Source: Ectocarpus siliculosus
Lineage: Eukaryota > Sar > Phaeophyceae > Ectocarpales > Ectocarpaceae
Assembly (NCBI GenBank): GCA_000310025.1
Contig: FN649729.1
Location: forward strand, 816,514-840,542
DNA length: 24,029 nucleotides
Reading direction: 5' to 3'
The translations under genes and the position numbers were made by a program. The notes under the pieces are model-generated. The model ran no database searches. It was not told the DNA's origin and saw nothing but the letters and a program-made list of their open reading frames with translations. This document shows positions 11,666 to 21,700 of the stretch, one piece after another. The number at the start of each line of letters is the position of its first letter. Position 1 is the stretch's first letter.

Positions 11666-14600
11666 CAACTTTTTTTTTTTAACCCAAGAAAAAGCCAAAC
11701 CCCCCAAAATTTTCGGGCTTCCTTTTTTGGGTTTTGGCCCCCGGGCAAAAAAAATTTGGCCGCCAAATTTTTTTTAAACCCCTTTTTTTTCCCCCTTTTA
11801 CCCCCCCCCGGAAAAAAATGCCTCCAAAAAAAGTCCCCCCCCTCCGAAAGGAAAAAAAACCCCCCCAAAAGGGGGTCGGAAAGGGGGGACCCCACCCGGG
11901 GGGAGGGCCCTGGCCCCCCCAAAACCCCCCGGGAAAAAAAGGGGAGGGAATTTTTCCCGGAACCGATACCCTGGACCGGAAAAGGTTCCCAACAAAGGGG
12001 GCACCGCCGGGGGGACCCCCCGGAAAAAAGGGTTTTTTTTTCCCGGAAAACCCCAAATTTTTTCCCGGGTTTCCCCCCAAAAAAAAAATTTTATTTGGGG
12101 GGTGGGCGGGGCCCCCCCAAAATTAAAANNNNNNNNNNNNNNNNNNNNNNNNNNNNNNNNNNNNNNNNNNNNNNNNNNNNNNNNNNNNNNNNNNNNNNNN
12201 NNNNNNNNNNNNNNNNNNNNNNNNNNNNTGGGTGGTTGTTAATTTGGGGGGGGGGGGGGGGGGGGGAGCGGCGCCAGACCTTATTCTTATACACCAAGCA
12301 AAAGCACATACACTCAAACATTGACGGCATGCCTGTTTGGTGTTTGGTCCGCTGGCAGAAAAACGTTTGCCGTCGACATTCTTTCGAAGCCACTCGTTTC
12401 TCCCGCTTTACCTCCTCCACGTCAAAAACGTCGTCCAGAACGATGCCCCCTCCTCGAGAGCGAACAAAACGCCTCCGATCGGGGTGCGGAACGCGGCAGC
12501 CACACCGGCGGCAGTGCCCATGGCCGCCAAATCCCGCCTGCGAGACCAGGGACGGGAATTGCTCGTGAACGGTATACCGTGATCGGGAACGGTTCGGCAA
12601 CGAGGTGGGCACGGCGGGTGCAACCGCGGGAGAAGTGGATGTTGTTCGCGGATGACCCAAATTTTCATCGGTGTTACTCTCGAACTAGGAATTTGACTTG
12701 GGCTGTCAGTGGTCCCCGTAAATTCGAAAATGCGTGTGTGCATGGTACGGAAAACTTTCTGGCCGGATCGTGCCTGAGAGAGAGAGCGAGAGGATGGATT
12801 CTCGCGCTAGCCACAAAGAAAACCCAGCTTGCTCTTCCTATCAGCTGAACAATTGTCGTAACACTGATGGCACGTTGTTGTAATTTGCTGTTTACAAGTC
12901 TATTGAGGCCAAAAACGAACGCCATGTCCACGGTGAACGGCCCGGGGCCCAATTGCCGGATCAAATAGACGCAGGAAGCCTCGAGGAAAATGTCTTGCGT
13001 TCTCGAGCACTGCTTTCGGGAAGGAGGCGACCAAAACTGCGTATGATCAAGAAGAGGCAGTTGCGTCTTTGTTTTTCGGTGTTGTACTCTTGCCGAGACG
13101 AGAGTTAGTCGCGGTGTGACAGTTTGTCGACAATAACGGGAAGGGTGTTGTAGTCCAGCAACCAGTCACCTCGAATGTGAGCGTCCTACACCACGCTGTT
13201 TCTGTTGGCAAGGGCACACATCACGATCTCGAGAGGAAACTAGCACGATCACACCCTATCCTCCGCGCGGAGCTACAGAGCGTTTTCCGGCAAAATAGGC
13301 ACCTGTCTCGATCGTTGCGGAACTCCGCTACGCCCGGGATCCCAGGGATGTTGGCGATACCCCCCCCGATTGCCGCTCCGGCGTGAATCATGGGGCCTTC
13401 CTTGCCGATCGGTAGCCCCGAGGCCACTCCGAGGATAACGCCAAATACTTTCGTAACCAGAGTACTCGGAGCGAGGACCTGGAGTTGTGGCCAAGAGGGG
13501 GGGGGTGTCATGTGAGGTGCTTTTTTTCGAAGGCGACACGCGTACGTGGTCAGACAAAAGCACGTCCAAGAAAACCCCATCAATCGTCGCCGTGCCCATG
13601 AATAATTTTCGAATACAGAGCCGAAGATTTGCCGTCGGTAACGCTGCTGCTATTTTTTTTTTTCGCTGGGCTTCGAAAATCAATCGGACACCATCACCTT
13701 GGGCGATAGTGCTTCACGTCGGTGCTTTCGCTGCTATTTCTGTCTAGAATTTTTCACACGTTGTTGTCTTTACAGTAAATAGACCCGCTTGTACTCTTCA
13801 CGCCAGTCGTAGCAACGAACGAAGTCACAGAGCTTCACTCGGCACCACTTGTGCCCTACTCTCGTTCAAATACTTGGGCGGTCTGTGACACGGGCCGCCG
13901 CTTGTAGCATGGTGTTGACAAGACAACATAAAACCGTAGCTGCTCCTACGTTAGCTCCTGGCAACTAGAAACTACCATGCAACAATGATCGCGAAAGCGC
14001 ACCTCATACAGTGGAAAAAGCGTCATGCTTGCGATTTCTTTTTCTTCACCTGGGGAATGCTGACCCCATTCAGCAAGCACTTGGTCTCCGGTATTCCCGA
14101 ACCATTCGACCACGGCTGATACCACACCATGCCGAAAGCCCCCACCGTGAGAAGGCTGTTGATGAACCACAGCCACGCGAACGCTGTCCCATAGCGCGTG
14201 AAGTCTAGTGGGAAGGGTTGGCACGGAGGGCACGGGGGAGCACATGGAGACAAGGGCTTTCTCGAGTCACTTGCTGCTGTTGTAACGCGGCGCTACACGA
14301 GGTGGACAGGATATGAGGTTGGGAAACACGCTGTCCCCCCCCCGCAATTCTACCGCGGTAGCGAAACTTGTCCTATTTTGCCGGCGAAAGCCAAGTCTTG
14401 CCCACCCGACGATCCGGAATCACACACAGAGGCTGTGTTTCCGGGTGACGGTGAACGGACGAGGGCAAAACCCACCGGATTCGCCCTCGTGCTCTTCAAT
14501 GATGTGGGCGATGAAATGAAGCTTGGCGTGCACGATCCACTCGGTGAAGAACGTCACGAAGCAGCCAGTTAACCCCACCGCGATACCCAACGCGAGGGTC

Positions 14601-16348
14601 AGCGAACGCCCGACGAGCTTTCGGTGGCGTTTCGATCCTTTCGTCCCGCCGCGGTTGTTATTTGCTGCATCTTGTTTGTGTGTATGCCACACCTGGGGAG
14701 TGTTGGCAAATATGGTCAGAAATTTTGACAACGACGCGGAAGGCAAATGTCGCGCGCGAATTTATCTTCGGGTTGGCACAAACGAGGAAAGGGTGAACAC
14801 ACAGTGTTGAGAAACCCAACCCTGCCAGCATTGCGTCCTCTCTTTGGCCATCGTGAATATATTACTGGCAGATGATATGCGGAAGAAAGTCTTCCTACGG
14901 GGGAAACAAACCAAAATAATCTGTGTGCCAGACATGAAGAACGGTTCTCTGGGTGTCAACAACCACCGGCTACACCCATGCGATCGCGCCTTGTTCGCCT
15001 CATAACTCGTGATCCGAACCCGGTCACCCGAACTCTGTCTTCTGCGCTGGCGCTGGTACAACATTATTTTGGGTGTAGGCAGAAGTTGAAAACTTTTCGC
15101 ACCTTGCTGTCGTAGAGCTCGTAGTCTGCAGCTTCAAAAGTCTTGTGAGCTAGCCTTCGCCGCCGCCGGGCCGTAGCCCAGATGCTTTGAACTTGCTGGT
15201 TCGTTGGGAGACACAACAGAAGTACGATGAGCGGTAAAAGGCGGAGAAGATTTGATAGAAACGATGACAAGGACGTTGGTTCTAACGCAGGTTATCTGTA
15301 GGAACTGCAACGCTCTCCTTCTTTGCACATGGTCGCGATTTGAGTGTAGAAGACTCGTGTCATTATTCGTGTCGATATGAGGGACGGGGGCCCATCCTCT
15401 CATCCGGGGAATGTTACTACTCACTTTACTAAATAACAGACAGCATTAAATAACAACGGCAAAGCGTGAACGCATAGATTAGTGTGAACGTCCCGGAATT
15501 GACTACCGTACCTCGGCGTCCTGCTGGTCGTCCTTCTCTACGACGTGCATCAGCCAGTCGCGAAGAACGGTGTTATATTTGTCTCGCCCGCGTGTTGAGT
15601 CGCCATTTATCAGAGTCGTCCTGTCCTCAAGACCGATGGCATTGATGTCCCTGCCATTCACCACCACGACGCCGCTCTTGCTGCGGTCGCACCTAGCATG
15701 GGGTACACTGTCTTCACTGTTGTTCCCGTCACCGCCCTTTCCCTCATTGGAGGAGTATATTATGGTGCTGTTCGCCCGCTCAAAGAGGCTCAGTCGCCTG
15801 TGCTGTCCAAGCGGCGTCGGGTCTGCGTCTGACGGTTGAGCTGCTTCACGCATGACGAGAACTTCACGGTCCACTGCCAAGGGTGCACTATTCGTGGCCG
15901 CCCGCTCTGTGGAGCCACCTGGTAACTCGAGTTCATGTCTGCTGCTCCTCGGTTGCAATTTCTCTCCTCTTGGCGCCGCCGCTGCATCTGTGTCATGCTG
16001 TGGGATCGACGCCGGGTTGGTCGCCTTGTTCAATACTATCAGCGGATTCACGCCGATGAGAAGCGGGGGTTCAAGACCTCCATCATTGCTTGCCACCGAC
16101 GAGTACCCACTGCTTAGAACTTCATGGATCGAGTTTTGGCTACTCGCGTGATCGGATAAGCCGGCCCCGACCACGTGCGTTGTTGGCAGAACCGGAGCAC
16201 TTAGGGTTGACAGGTCGCTATTGTTGCTGGTCTGCCCTCCCGTCAATGGTGCGCCTTCGGCTTCATGATTCCGTCGCATTTCTCCGGCTTCTACCGGTGG
16301 CCGACTGCTGTTGCTGCCGGTGGAGACATCGTCCTTTTTCGACTCCAT
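4646..16348 (-). CDS. CLC-family chloride channel or Cl-/H+ exchanger with two CBS domains, 16 exons
   Basis: Predicted membrane Cl- transporter, closest in motifs to the CLC-6/7 and plant-type endomembrane clade. Exons in transcript order: 16348-15512, 15195-15103, 14692-14476, 14204-14050, 13478-13303, 12537-12412, 11231-11114, 10633-10484, 10211-10047, 9193-9004, 8626-8490, 8167-8054, 7746-7562, 7034-6969, 5954-5800, 4833-4646. They total 3,072 nt (1,023 aa), and every junction is phase-consistent. Exon 1 is a 279-residue, probably disordered N-terminus carrying EPPLLI, an acidic-dileucine-type sorting motif. [12 protein letters not shown] then precedes the membrane domain. Pore motifs: GSGIPE (417-422), with Ser418 as in Cl- rather than nitrate carriers; GKEGP (459-463), gating Glu461; [10 protein letters not shown], candidate proton Glu522; GQFIP (730-734); Tyr812 in EGIYD. 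CBS1 is at about 837-902 and CBS2 at about 945-1002. The start is the first ATG in an otherwise open upstream frame. Family assignment is very secure; subcellular location is inferred. Confidence 0.97.
4834..5799 (-). other. CLC intron 15 with TTGTTA microsatellite
   Basis: This 966-base phase-1 intron separates the two halves of CBS2. It has a GTAAGC donor at 5799 and a CCAG acceptor ending at 4834. It contains a TTGTTA/TTG simple repeat at about 5370-5410 (plus-strand reading). A plus-strand frame of 198 codons over 5089-5685 is partly made from this repeat, and I do not regard it as a gene. Confidence 0.85.
5370..5410. repeat. TTGTTA / TTG microsatellite
   Basis: About 41 bases of alternating TTG and TTA triplets lie inside CLC intron 15. 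It is a simple-sequence tract with no coding role. Confidence 0.9.
5955..6968 (-). other. CLC intron 14
   Basis: This 1,014-base phase-2 intron has a GTACGT donor at 6968 and a CACAG acceptor ending at 5955. It joins the 66-nt exon 14, which completes CBS1, to exon 15, which holds the CBS linker. I see no nested gene or RNA in it. Confidence 0.9.
9194..10046 (-). other. CLC intron 9
   Basis: This 853-base phase-0 intron has a GTGAAC donor and a GCTAG acceptor. It joins the residues EYNE to [11 protein letters not shown], matching the YND-x-A-x-L-x-F-N pattern of the extracellular/luminal loop in plant and CLC-7-type proteins. I see no nested feature in it. Confidence 0.88.
10212..10483 (-). 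other. CLC intron 8, non-canonical GC-AG
   Basis: The exon 8 end reads ATCGAG followed by GCAAGC at 10483-10478, so the donor is GC, not GT. The acceptor is CAG at 10214-10212. This junction joins RRFIE to [14 protein letters not shown] in phase 0 and aligns without a gap to the VIEAVLVAAV-TATVAF region as I recall it from CLC-7. The only GT dinucleotides close to the exon end would break the frame. AG|GCAAG is the usual consensus of GC-AG introns. Confidence 0.88.
11618..12128. repeat. Artefactual low-quality duplicate of ~12229-12730
   Basis: The stretch starts with TGGGTGGATGTTGACTT and a 27-G run. It continues as homopolymer-smeared sequence that follows, base-run by base-run, the clean sequence after the gap. 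Example: GAACCGATACCCTGGACCGG at 11960-11979 against GAACGGTATACCGTGATCGG at 12567-12586. It includes a corrupted image of CLC exon 6. I read it as the unreliable tail of reads passing through poly-G, left unmerged at a contig end. Confidence 0.9.
11635..11661. repeat. Poly-G tract, 27 bases
   Basis: An uninterrupted G run on the plus strand in CLC intron 6. Sequence quality collapses immediately after it. Its partner after the gap is the 21-G run at 12246-12266; the two probably represent one genomic tract. Confidence 0.95.
12129..12228. other. Assembly gap (100 N)
   Basis: Exactly 100 N, the customary placeholder for a scaffold gap of unknown size. The flanks overlap in content (TGGGTGG..TGTT..A..TT plus poly-G on both sides), so the real gap is probably negative, meaning overlapping contigs. 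Confidence 0.99.
12246..12266. repeat. Poly-G tract, 21 bases
   Basis: An uninterrupted G run just right of the gap, followed by good-quality sequence that leads into CLC exon 6. It is likely the same tract as 11635-11661, read from the other side. Confidence 0.95.
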
Positions 16349-18751
16349 GTAAACGACGCGTGAGCATATGCAGAGGTCGTATCGCCGATGAACGAAAGTT
16401 CGGGCTCTGTCGCCTCGCCGATTCTTCGTGCTCCGCTCGACCAAAAAGTTTTGGCACCGCAAGGTACACTGTACCGCTCCCCTTGTACTCCAGCTGCCAC
16501 TTTGTAAAACATAAGCCCCCTCTCTTTGAGCTCGGGGCTCACCAGGAGCTCATTTGCAATACACGAGACTGGGCGAAACGCCGGTGCTTTCGAGAGTGCT
16601 GCGGACGCGTCGACCCTGCGACTCGCCGACGACAACTGAACGTGATTGTTGGTGATCCACCGACACCGACGGTATCACGTCGGTGTAATGCGATAATTCT
16701 TTGGGCCGTGTGGTAAGGACCTTGATGCCGCTTGGTACTGCTGTAGCGCGCGTAAGCGCGTTCCTCGTCGCCACACACCTCGAGCGAGTGCACCTTATGC
16801 CACTGCTGCTGTTTTCTCCCCATTGTTCTCGTTTTCAAAATTATTTGACGGTTTTTTCCCCTTCTTGCCATGCATGAAACCCGGGCAGCTACATGCTACC
16901 TACCGCAGCCTTACGGCTATTTGCGGCGCCCCTATCATGACGCCCCTTTCGCTGCCGGCGGTGCGAGGCAGGCGGGACAGGACCCTTCTCTCCTCGCAGG
17001 CCTGCTCTTGCGCTGTTCCTGCCCGCATTCATTTGCACCATTCACGTTGCGGCACATCTGTAGACCACGACTACAAGCATGATGGGCTCGAAGACTTCAA
17101 CAAGTGGTTGCATGACGAGGGCCGCTCTTTTTCTTTCCGCATCATGCGCCCTCCTACTTCGACCTGCAACACCCTTCATTCGGCTGGCACCCCCAGGTCT
17201 GTTTTGCGCTGAGACAAAGCGTGATGTGTGCTGAGGTAGTGTGTATGACCGTCAGCATACACACTCCGTGGTGGTCCTCATGTCAGCTCGAAACCAACAT
17301 GAACACATGAACCATGACCGTTGAGTATGCAGCAGGATCAAGACAAACGAGCCCGTCCCCCGTACCCCAGCGATTACTCATCAAAATAGTACAAGTTTGA
17401 CTAGCGACGAATGCCCTTAACGCCATCCGCTGGCTTGTTGTTGCCGGTCATGTCAGGTATGAAGTATAAAGACATTTGGTGATGTGGGTATTGCCAGGAT
17501 CAACCAACCACGCCACAGTACAAAGTGAGGGGTGAGGGAGAAAATGAGCATTTTTCATGGGAAAGAGCCAGCGCAACGTGTTAGATGGACCAACGTAACA
17601 ACGACTCTCCATCACCATGCAGTTCATGATACAGGAACGTCTTACCTCTCTCTATTGTTCAAGGGGTGCGTTTCCTTGCCCTACTCCGCTCTTTTGCTAT
17701 CCATCATCTATGTATTCAAAGCTTGGTGTGGTATGGTATGAGGACGTTTTGCCCGCCGCACGCCGAAAGAGTTTTGGGCTTCCCGCTGTGGTACAATACT
17801 GTAATTAAGTACACGAACACCGGTACTCCGGGCGCAGTGGGATGGGATGGGACGGAAAAGCGAGACGCCATTTCATTGACGGGATGGGATGGAGCCAGCG
17901 CCTTTCTCGATGAGGATAGACAATAGATGATAAAAAGACAAGAAACAGACAGGAAATGAGCGAGAGTTGTGCTTTCTCGTTGCTGTGGGATACACCCCGC
18001 CACCACTCACTGACCAATGCGCCGACTCATCGAACTTTTGGCACAAGTACGTCCTGATGTAGCGAGAGGTGGAGGACAACTACGGGCGTTTACTCGCGGA
18101 ACAACCTATCGGGTTGTGATTCCACATTTTCTTCGCCGTTCTTGCACGGTGTGCGTGTGTAGGCGTACAATTGTACGTTTCGAGTGTATATGGCCACTTG
18201 GTGTTATATAGGCACGCCGCAGGACTGGGCGGGGTAATTGGGCAGAGAGTGGAATGTGAAGAGGGCGCAATGGAAACGGTTCAACTTTGGGCGGGATGGG
18301 AGAAGGTGGGAACAAAAGAGAGCGTCGCGGCAGGGCCGGGGGTGGCGGCGGGACGAAAAAAACACCACGGAAGCACCACACCATGCCATACCACAACGCA
18401 GAACGGGGACATCCCAACCCGTCGCTTTTGGGCGCGTATCCCTTATGCATTACCGTATGTACGGCCAGAGAGAATTCCTGCGGTGCGTCCGTCCGTTCAG
18501 CAGTTTCTTCGCGCAGGTCTACGTCGGGACGGGATGCTGAATATCACACCTCACCGAGAATCGACCGTTCAGTCTCGAAACATTTCAACACGAGTGTTTG
18601 AGGACCGTTAAAAGGGTAGTGGACAGGCTCCGTGTTCTTGTCGATTACCGGGGACCATGTAGCGACAATCCACATACGTTGTGCTTCGCCTCAATTGGCG
18701 GACTAAACGGCCTTGTCTTTGGGCGCCCAACTTTGTCCTGTGGTTTCACAG
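16349..18751. other. Upstream/intergenic region between divergent genes
   Basis: This stretch runs from the CLC start codon to the first exon I can support for the right-hand gene. It should contain the CLC promoter and 5' UTR, and the promoter and any early exons of the other gene. No TATA box or other element is clear enough to call. The minus-strand frame stays open upstream of the CLC ATG but has no further ATG. A short G-rich repeat of GGGAT units lies near 17838-17895. Confidence 0.55.
16874..17212 (+). CDS. Possible small ORF or early exon, unrecognised
   Basis: An ATG-initiated frame of 112 codons ends in TGA at 17210-17212. Codon third positions are fairly GC-rich, as in the neighbouring genes, and the segment DYKHDGLEDFNKWLHDEG looks protein-like. 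The first half is rich in Ser, Arg and Cys. It could be a small gene, the first exon of the right-hand gene (a weak AG|GTCTGT donor lies near 17198), or chance. I do not recognise the product. Other frames across the same DNA also read plausibly, which lowers confidence. Confidence 0.2.
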   Translation: MKPGQLHATYRSLTAICGAPIMTPLSLPAVRGRRDRTLLSSQACSCAVPARIHLHHSRCGTSVDHDYKHDGLEDFNKWLHDEGRSFSFRIMRPPTSTCNTLHSAGTPRSVLR

Positions 18752-21700
18752 CAGGAGCTGCTGACCCTGCCGGCGCCGCGCATCGCCAACGTCACGTACG
18801 TCCTGTGTCTGCGCGCCCGCACCATGCGCGGGTGAGTACAACAGTGCCTACCGTCGTACGTCACCGAAAGATAGATATGGTTCACCCGGGGGGTAACTTG
18901 CTGCAGCAGTGCATACGCCGGCACCGGTGGGACCGGGACCTACCCAGAGCAGATCGGAAGCCCGCGCACGAGGTCTCGGGCGGCGCGGGGGGGGGGGGCG
19001 TACTCTTATGTTTTGCATATCTTAACGGTTAAACCATTGACCACCCGTCCTCCAAAGGACGGGGCGTTGTTCCCACAGGACCGATTACTGACGGCCAATC
19101 GTTCCTTCCTACTTTGCCAAAGGGGGCTCAAAAATGTCTTCCCTAGTCTGTCTATCCTAACGATATCCCTTCCCGCCTTTTCAAACCACTTCCTACTCCC
19201 CAGTACAGCTACCGTCCTCTCCTCTCTATTCCATGCCTCAAACATCTCCCTGCACCTCCCTTATATTTTTCCCAGCTCAGTCATGTACACTTCTCTCTCC
19301 TTATTGTACAGCCGACATTCCGCGACTACATGGGGGGGGGGGCATGGCGATACGGCGTGCAACAGACAGCCCGCACAAACCTATTTTTTTGGAGTCCACT
19401 GGGTCGATCCTACATCCGGCTGTGCCATCGCCGTCAAGGAAGTTGTATCACCTCTGTAAACTCCACCTTTTGGACCCTGCGCTCCCCCCCTGGTCCAGTC
19501 CGCAGCACCCGTCGACATCCCATGTTCACGTCTCCCGCCACCTGCTGCGCAGGTGCTCGTCAACATGATGGCGGAGGTTGACGCAGACGTCCCGGGCATC
19601 GCGGACTCACGCTTGGCGGGGTGGAGGGTGGGGTCGAAACAAGCAGCTACTACTGCAACAGAGGACACAGCAGCAGTGGACAGCGATGCAGACTCGGAGG
19701 GAGGCGCGGGCGAGAGCGGAGAGCCCGGGTGCGGGGATGTGGTCGAGGTACGTACGTTGTGCTCTCTCGCCCGCCGAGTTGGTACGGATGGTGCGGCAAC
19801 CCAGCCCCTTGAGCTGAGACAGAACCAATCGCTCGGTACCATTGCCGCCGAGAGAGAACCAATCTCTCGGCATGTGCCAACAGCGCATCTTCGCGTCTCC
19901 TACCAAAAACGCAACAACAAACTCGATTGCTGTTCCTGACTTGGTGGCATCTGACAAGTGTCGAACGCATGAGGCATCAGTTGTGGGCACCGAAAGGTTC
20001 GCTGAGGACTATGTGTGTTGTGGGGTATGCGATGTTCGGGCAGCGTACTAAGTAAGGTAGCCACGAGAGGATGGTGGAGCTCATCGCTCAGATTCGAGGA
20101 AGCTGAGCCGACGAAAAAAGAGAAAGTAAACGAATTGGACGACAGCTGCTGCAAATCGAGACAAACCTGATCAATGCGAGGCCGCAAGGGGGAGGGGGGG
20201 GGGGGTATTCATCATCGAAAAAACAATTTCCCCGACCAGGACACCTCCCAATCCTTAACGTGTGAGATGGGATCTACAAGTACATATCACCCACCGAAAA
20301 AAACGAAATGGTATTCTTTATCTTGTTGAAAACATCTGTGAAGGTGAACTATCGAGTATCTGTTTTCCAGGTGGCGTCATGAGTGTTTTCGAAGAACCTG
20401 TGCTCTGCCCTAGACAACTGTCAGTACCGCCCCATGCCTTCCAGGGACCTATTCTGTCTATTGTTCCTTTTTTGGAACGAACCAGGCAAACATGCCTCCT
20501 CTTCCACGCGGGCTTTTGAGGTGTCGGGGTGGCATGCACGCGTTCCCCTTTTCCCACAGCAGCTGCAGCGTTCTTGCAGAAACGTTCGCAACAAGAGTAC
20601 TATCCCCTTTTCCTTTTGGATGAGCCTCTCTCCCAGCCCCTGCTGACGGATGTGTGCCCGAACCTGGGCGTTGAAGCCCGCTGACTGAGCCTCTTTCTCG
20701 GCCCCTGCTGACGGATGTGTGCCCGAACCTGGGCGTTGAAGCCCATTGGCTGAGCCTCCCTCGCTCTCATGGACATGAGCACGAACCTGGTCGTCGACAT
20801 ACCGCACTTACAGCACTTCCCATCTACTGTGCGCACCAACAACAGTACCCACTGACAGATTTGGTGAAGAACGAGTCAACCGACGGAAGGGAGAAGGGCG
20901 TGGCGGTCATCGTCAGCATCAACAAGCTGCGCAACGACGCCTGGAAACTGCCCGAGGACATTCTCGACAAAGCCGAGCTTCAGGTGTGTGTGTGTGTGTG
21001 TGGGTGTGTTTCCGTTCTATTTATTTTGGCGACAGTCCTCCCATTTTTCGTGGTGAGACATATATTACACGTGTGATTCAGTGTATGTAGATTACTACAC
21101 TTTTCCGTGTATTTTGTCGTACAACTACAACGACCCAGGGTCACACAGGTGCCGGATTGTTTTCCTCTTCCACATTGTGGCATGCCCCGGTCGGTGTCGC
21201 TTCTGGTTGATAAGCTGCTGGACGTCCAAGTGCTGTAGCGTTTGGTGTGTGTGTGGGGGGTAAGTTTTGTCTGCGAGGAGGCCTGCTTGTGTTCGCTCAT
21301 GCGCAACAACCGCTGAAGAAATTTTTTGTTGGGTTTTGTCGTCAGTCGCCCACGTGTGTGTGTGTGGCGACGTTTTTCGTGCGGCATAGACTGGTGTCCT
21401 GTTGTACACCAGCCGTGGTGGTGAGGCATGACACTGCTGCCGCCTTTCAGCGGATAAGCGAGTGCATGGTACGTTTTCCGGACACCGAAGTGCACGCTGC
21501 TTTTTTCGTCCAAGGCGCTCTTTGCTGCTTACGCTCCGCAAAATCGATTTTCATGGCTTCTGTTCAGCTGACAAACGGTTCAGCGGACAAAATCTGTGTA
21601 TCCGTTGTCTCTGCATTCAAGAATACCAAACGCTGACCTTTCACCTACTGCATGTAAACTAGAAACCGTCGACGGTACCTGGCGGGTTTCGGTTTATGAC

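Larger units (their letters stand above)
11232..12411 (-). other. CLC intron 6, inflated by an assembly defect
   Basis: The donor is AG|GTAAAG at 12411 and the acceptor is ACCAG ending at 11232. The phase-2 junction gives FLTWRSFAAAVV, matching the FLTWR-x-FF region of CLC-7. The intron appears as 1,180 bases, but about 610 of these are a false duplicate plus the gap, so its real length is probably near 570. The true intron contains a poly-G tract of uncertain length. Confidence 0.85.

Noticed and set aside
11600-12568. Plus-strand 322-codon ORF spanning the gap
   Set aside because: It runs through the smeared duplicate and 100 N, and its composition is homopolymer noise. The right end is antisense to CLC exon 6.
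16349-16462. Upstream extension of the CLC protein to 16462
   Set aside because: The frame is open but the upstream initiator would be TTG; the first ATG is at 16348.
15570-16716. Several plus-strand frames of 90-208 codons
   Set aside because: They are antisense to CLC exon 1 and its 5' flank and have no splice context; they are shadows of the real exon.
17716-18400. Possible inverted repeat between GGTGTGGTATGG-like and CCATACCACAAC-like words
   Set aside because: Similarity is limited to short G/T-rich words and does not extend into a defined stem or terminus.
18954-18963. AGATCGGAAG, matching the start of a common sequencing adapter
   Set aside because: The match stops after ten bases and the flanks are ordinary genomic sequence; a chance match is likely.
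20421-20842. Minus-strand ORFs with a repeated peptide (GFNAQVRAHIRQQG)
   Set aside because: The repetition comes from the 65-bp tandem repeat. The period is not divisible by three, so the peptide repeats appear in shifting frames.
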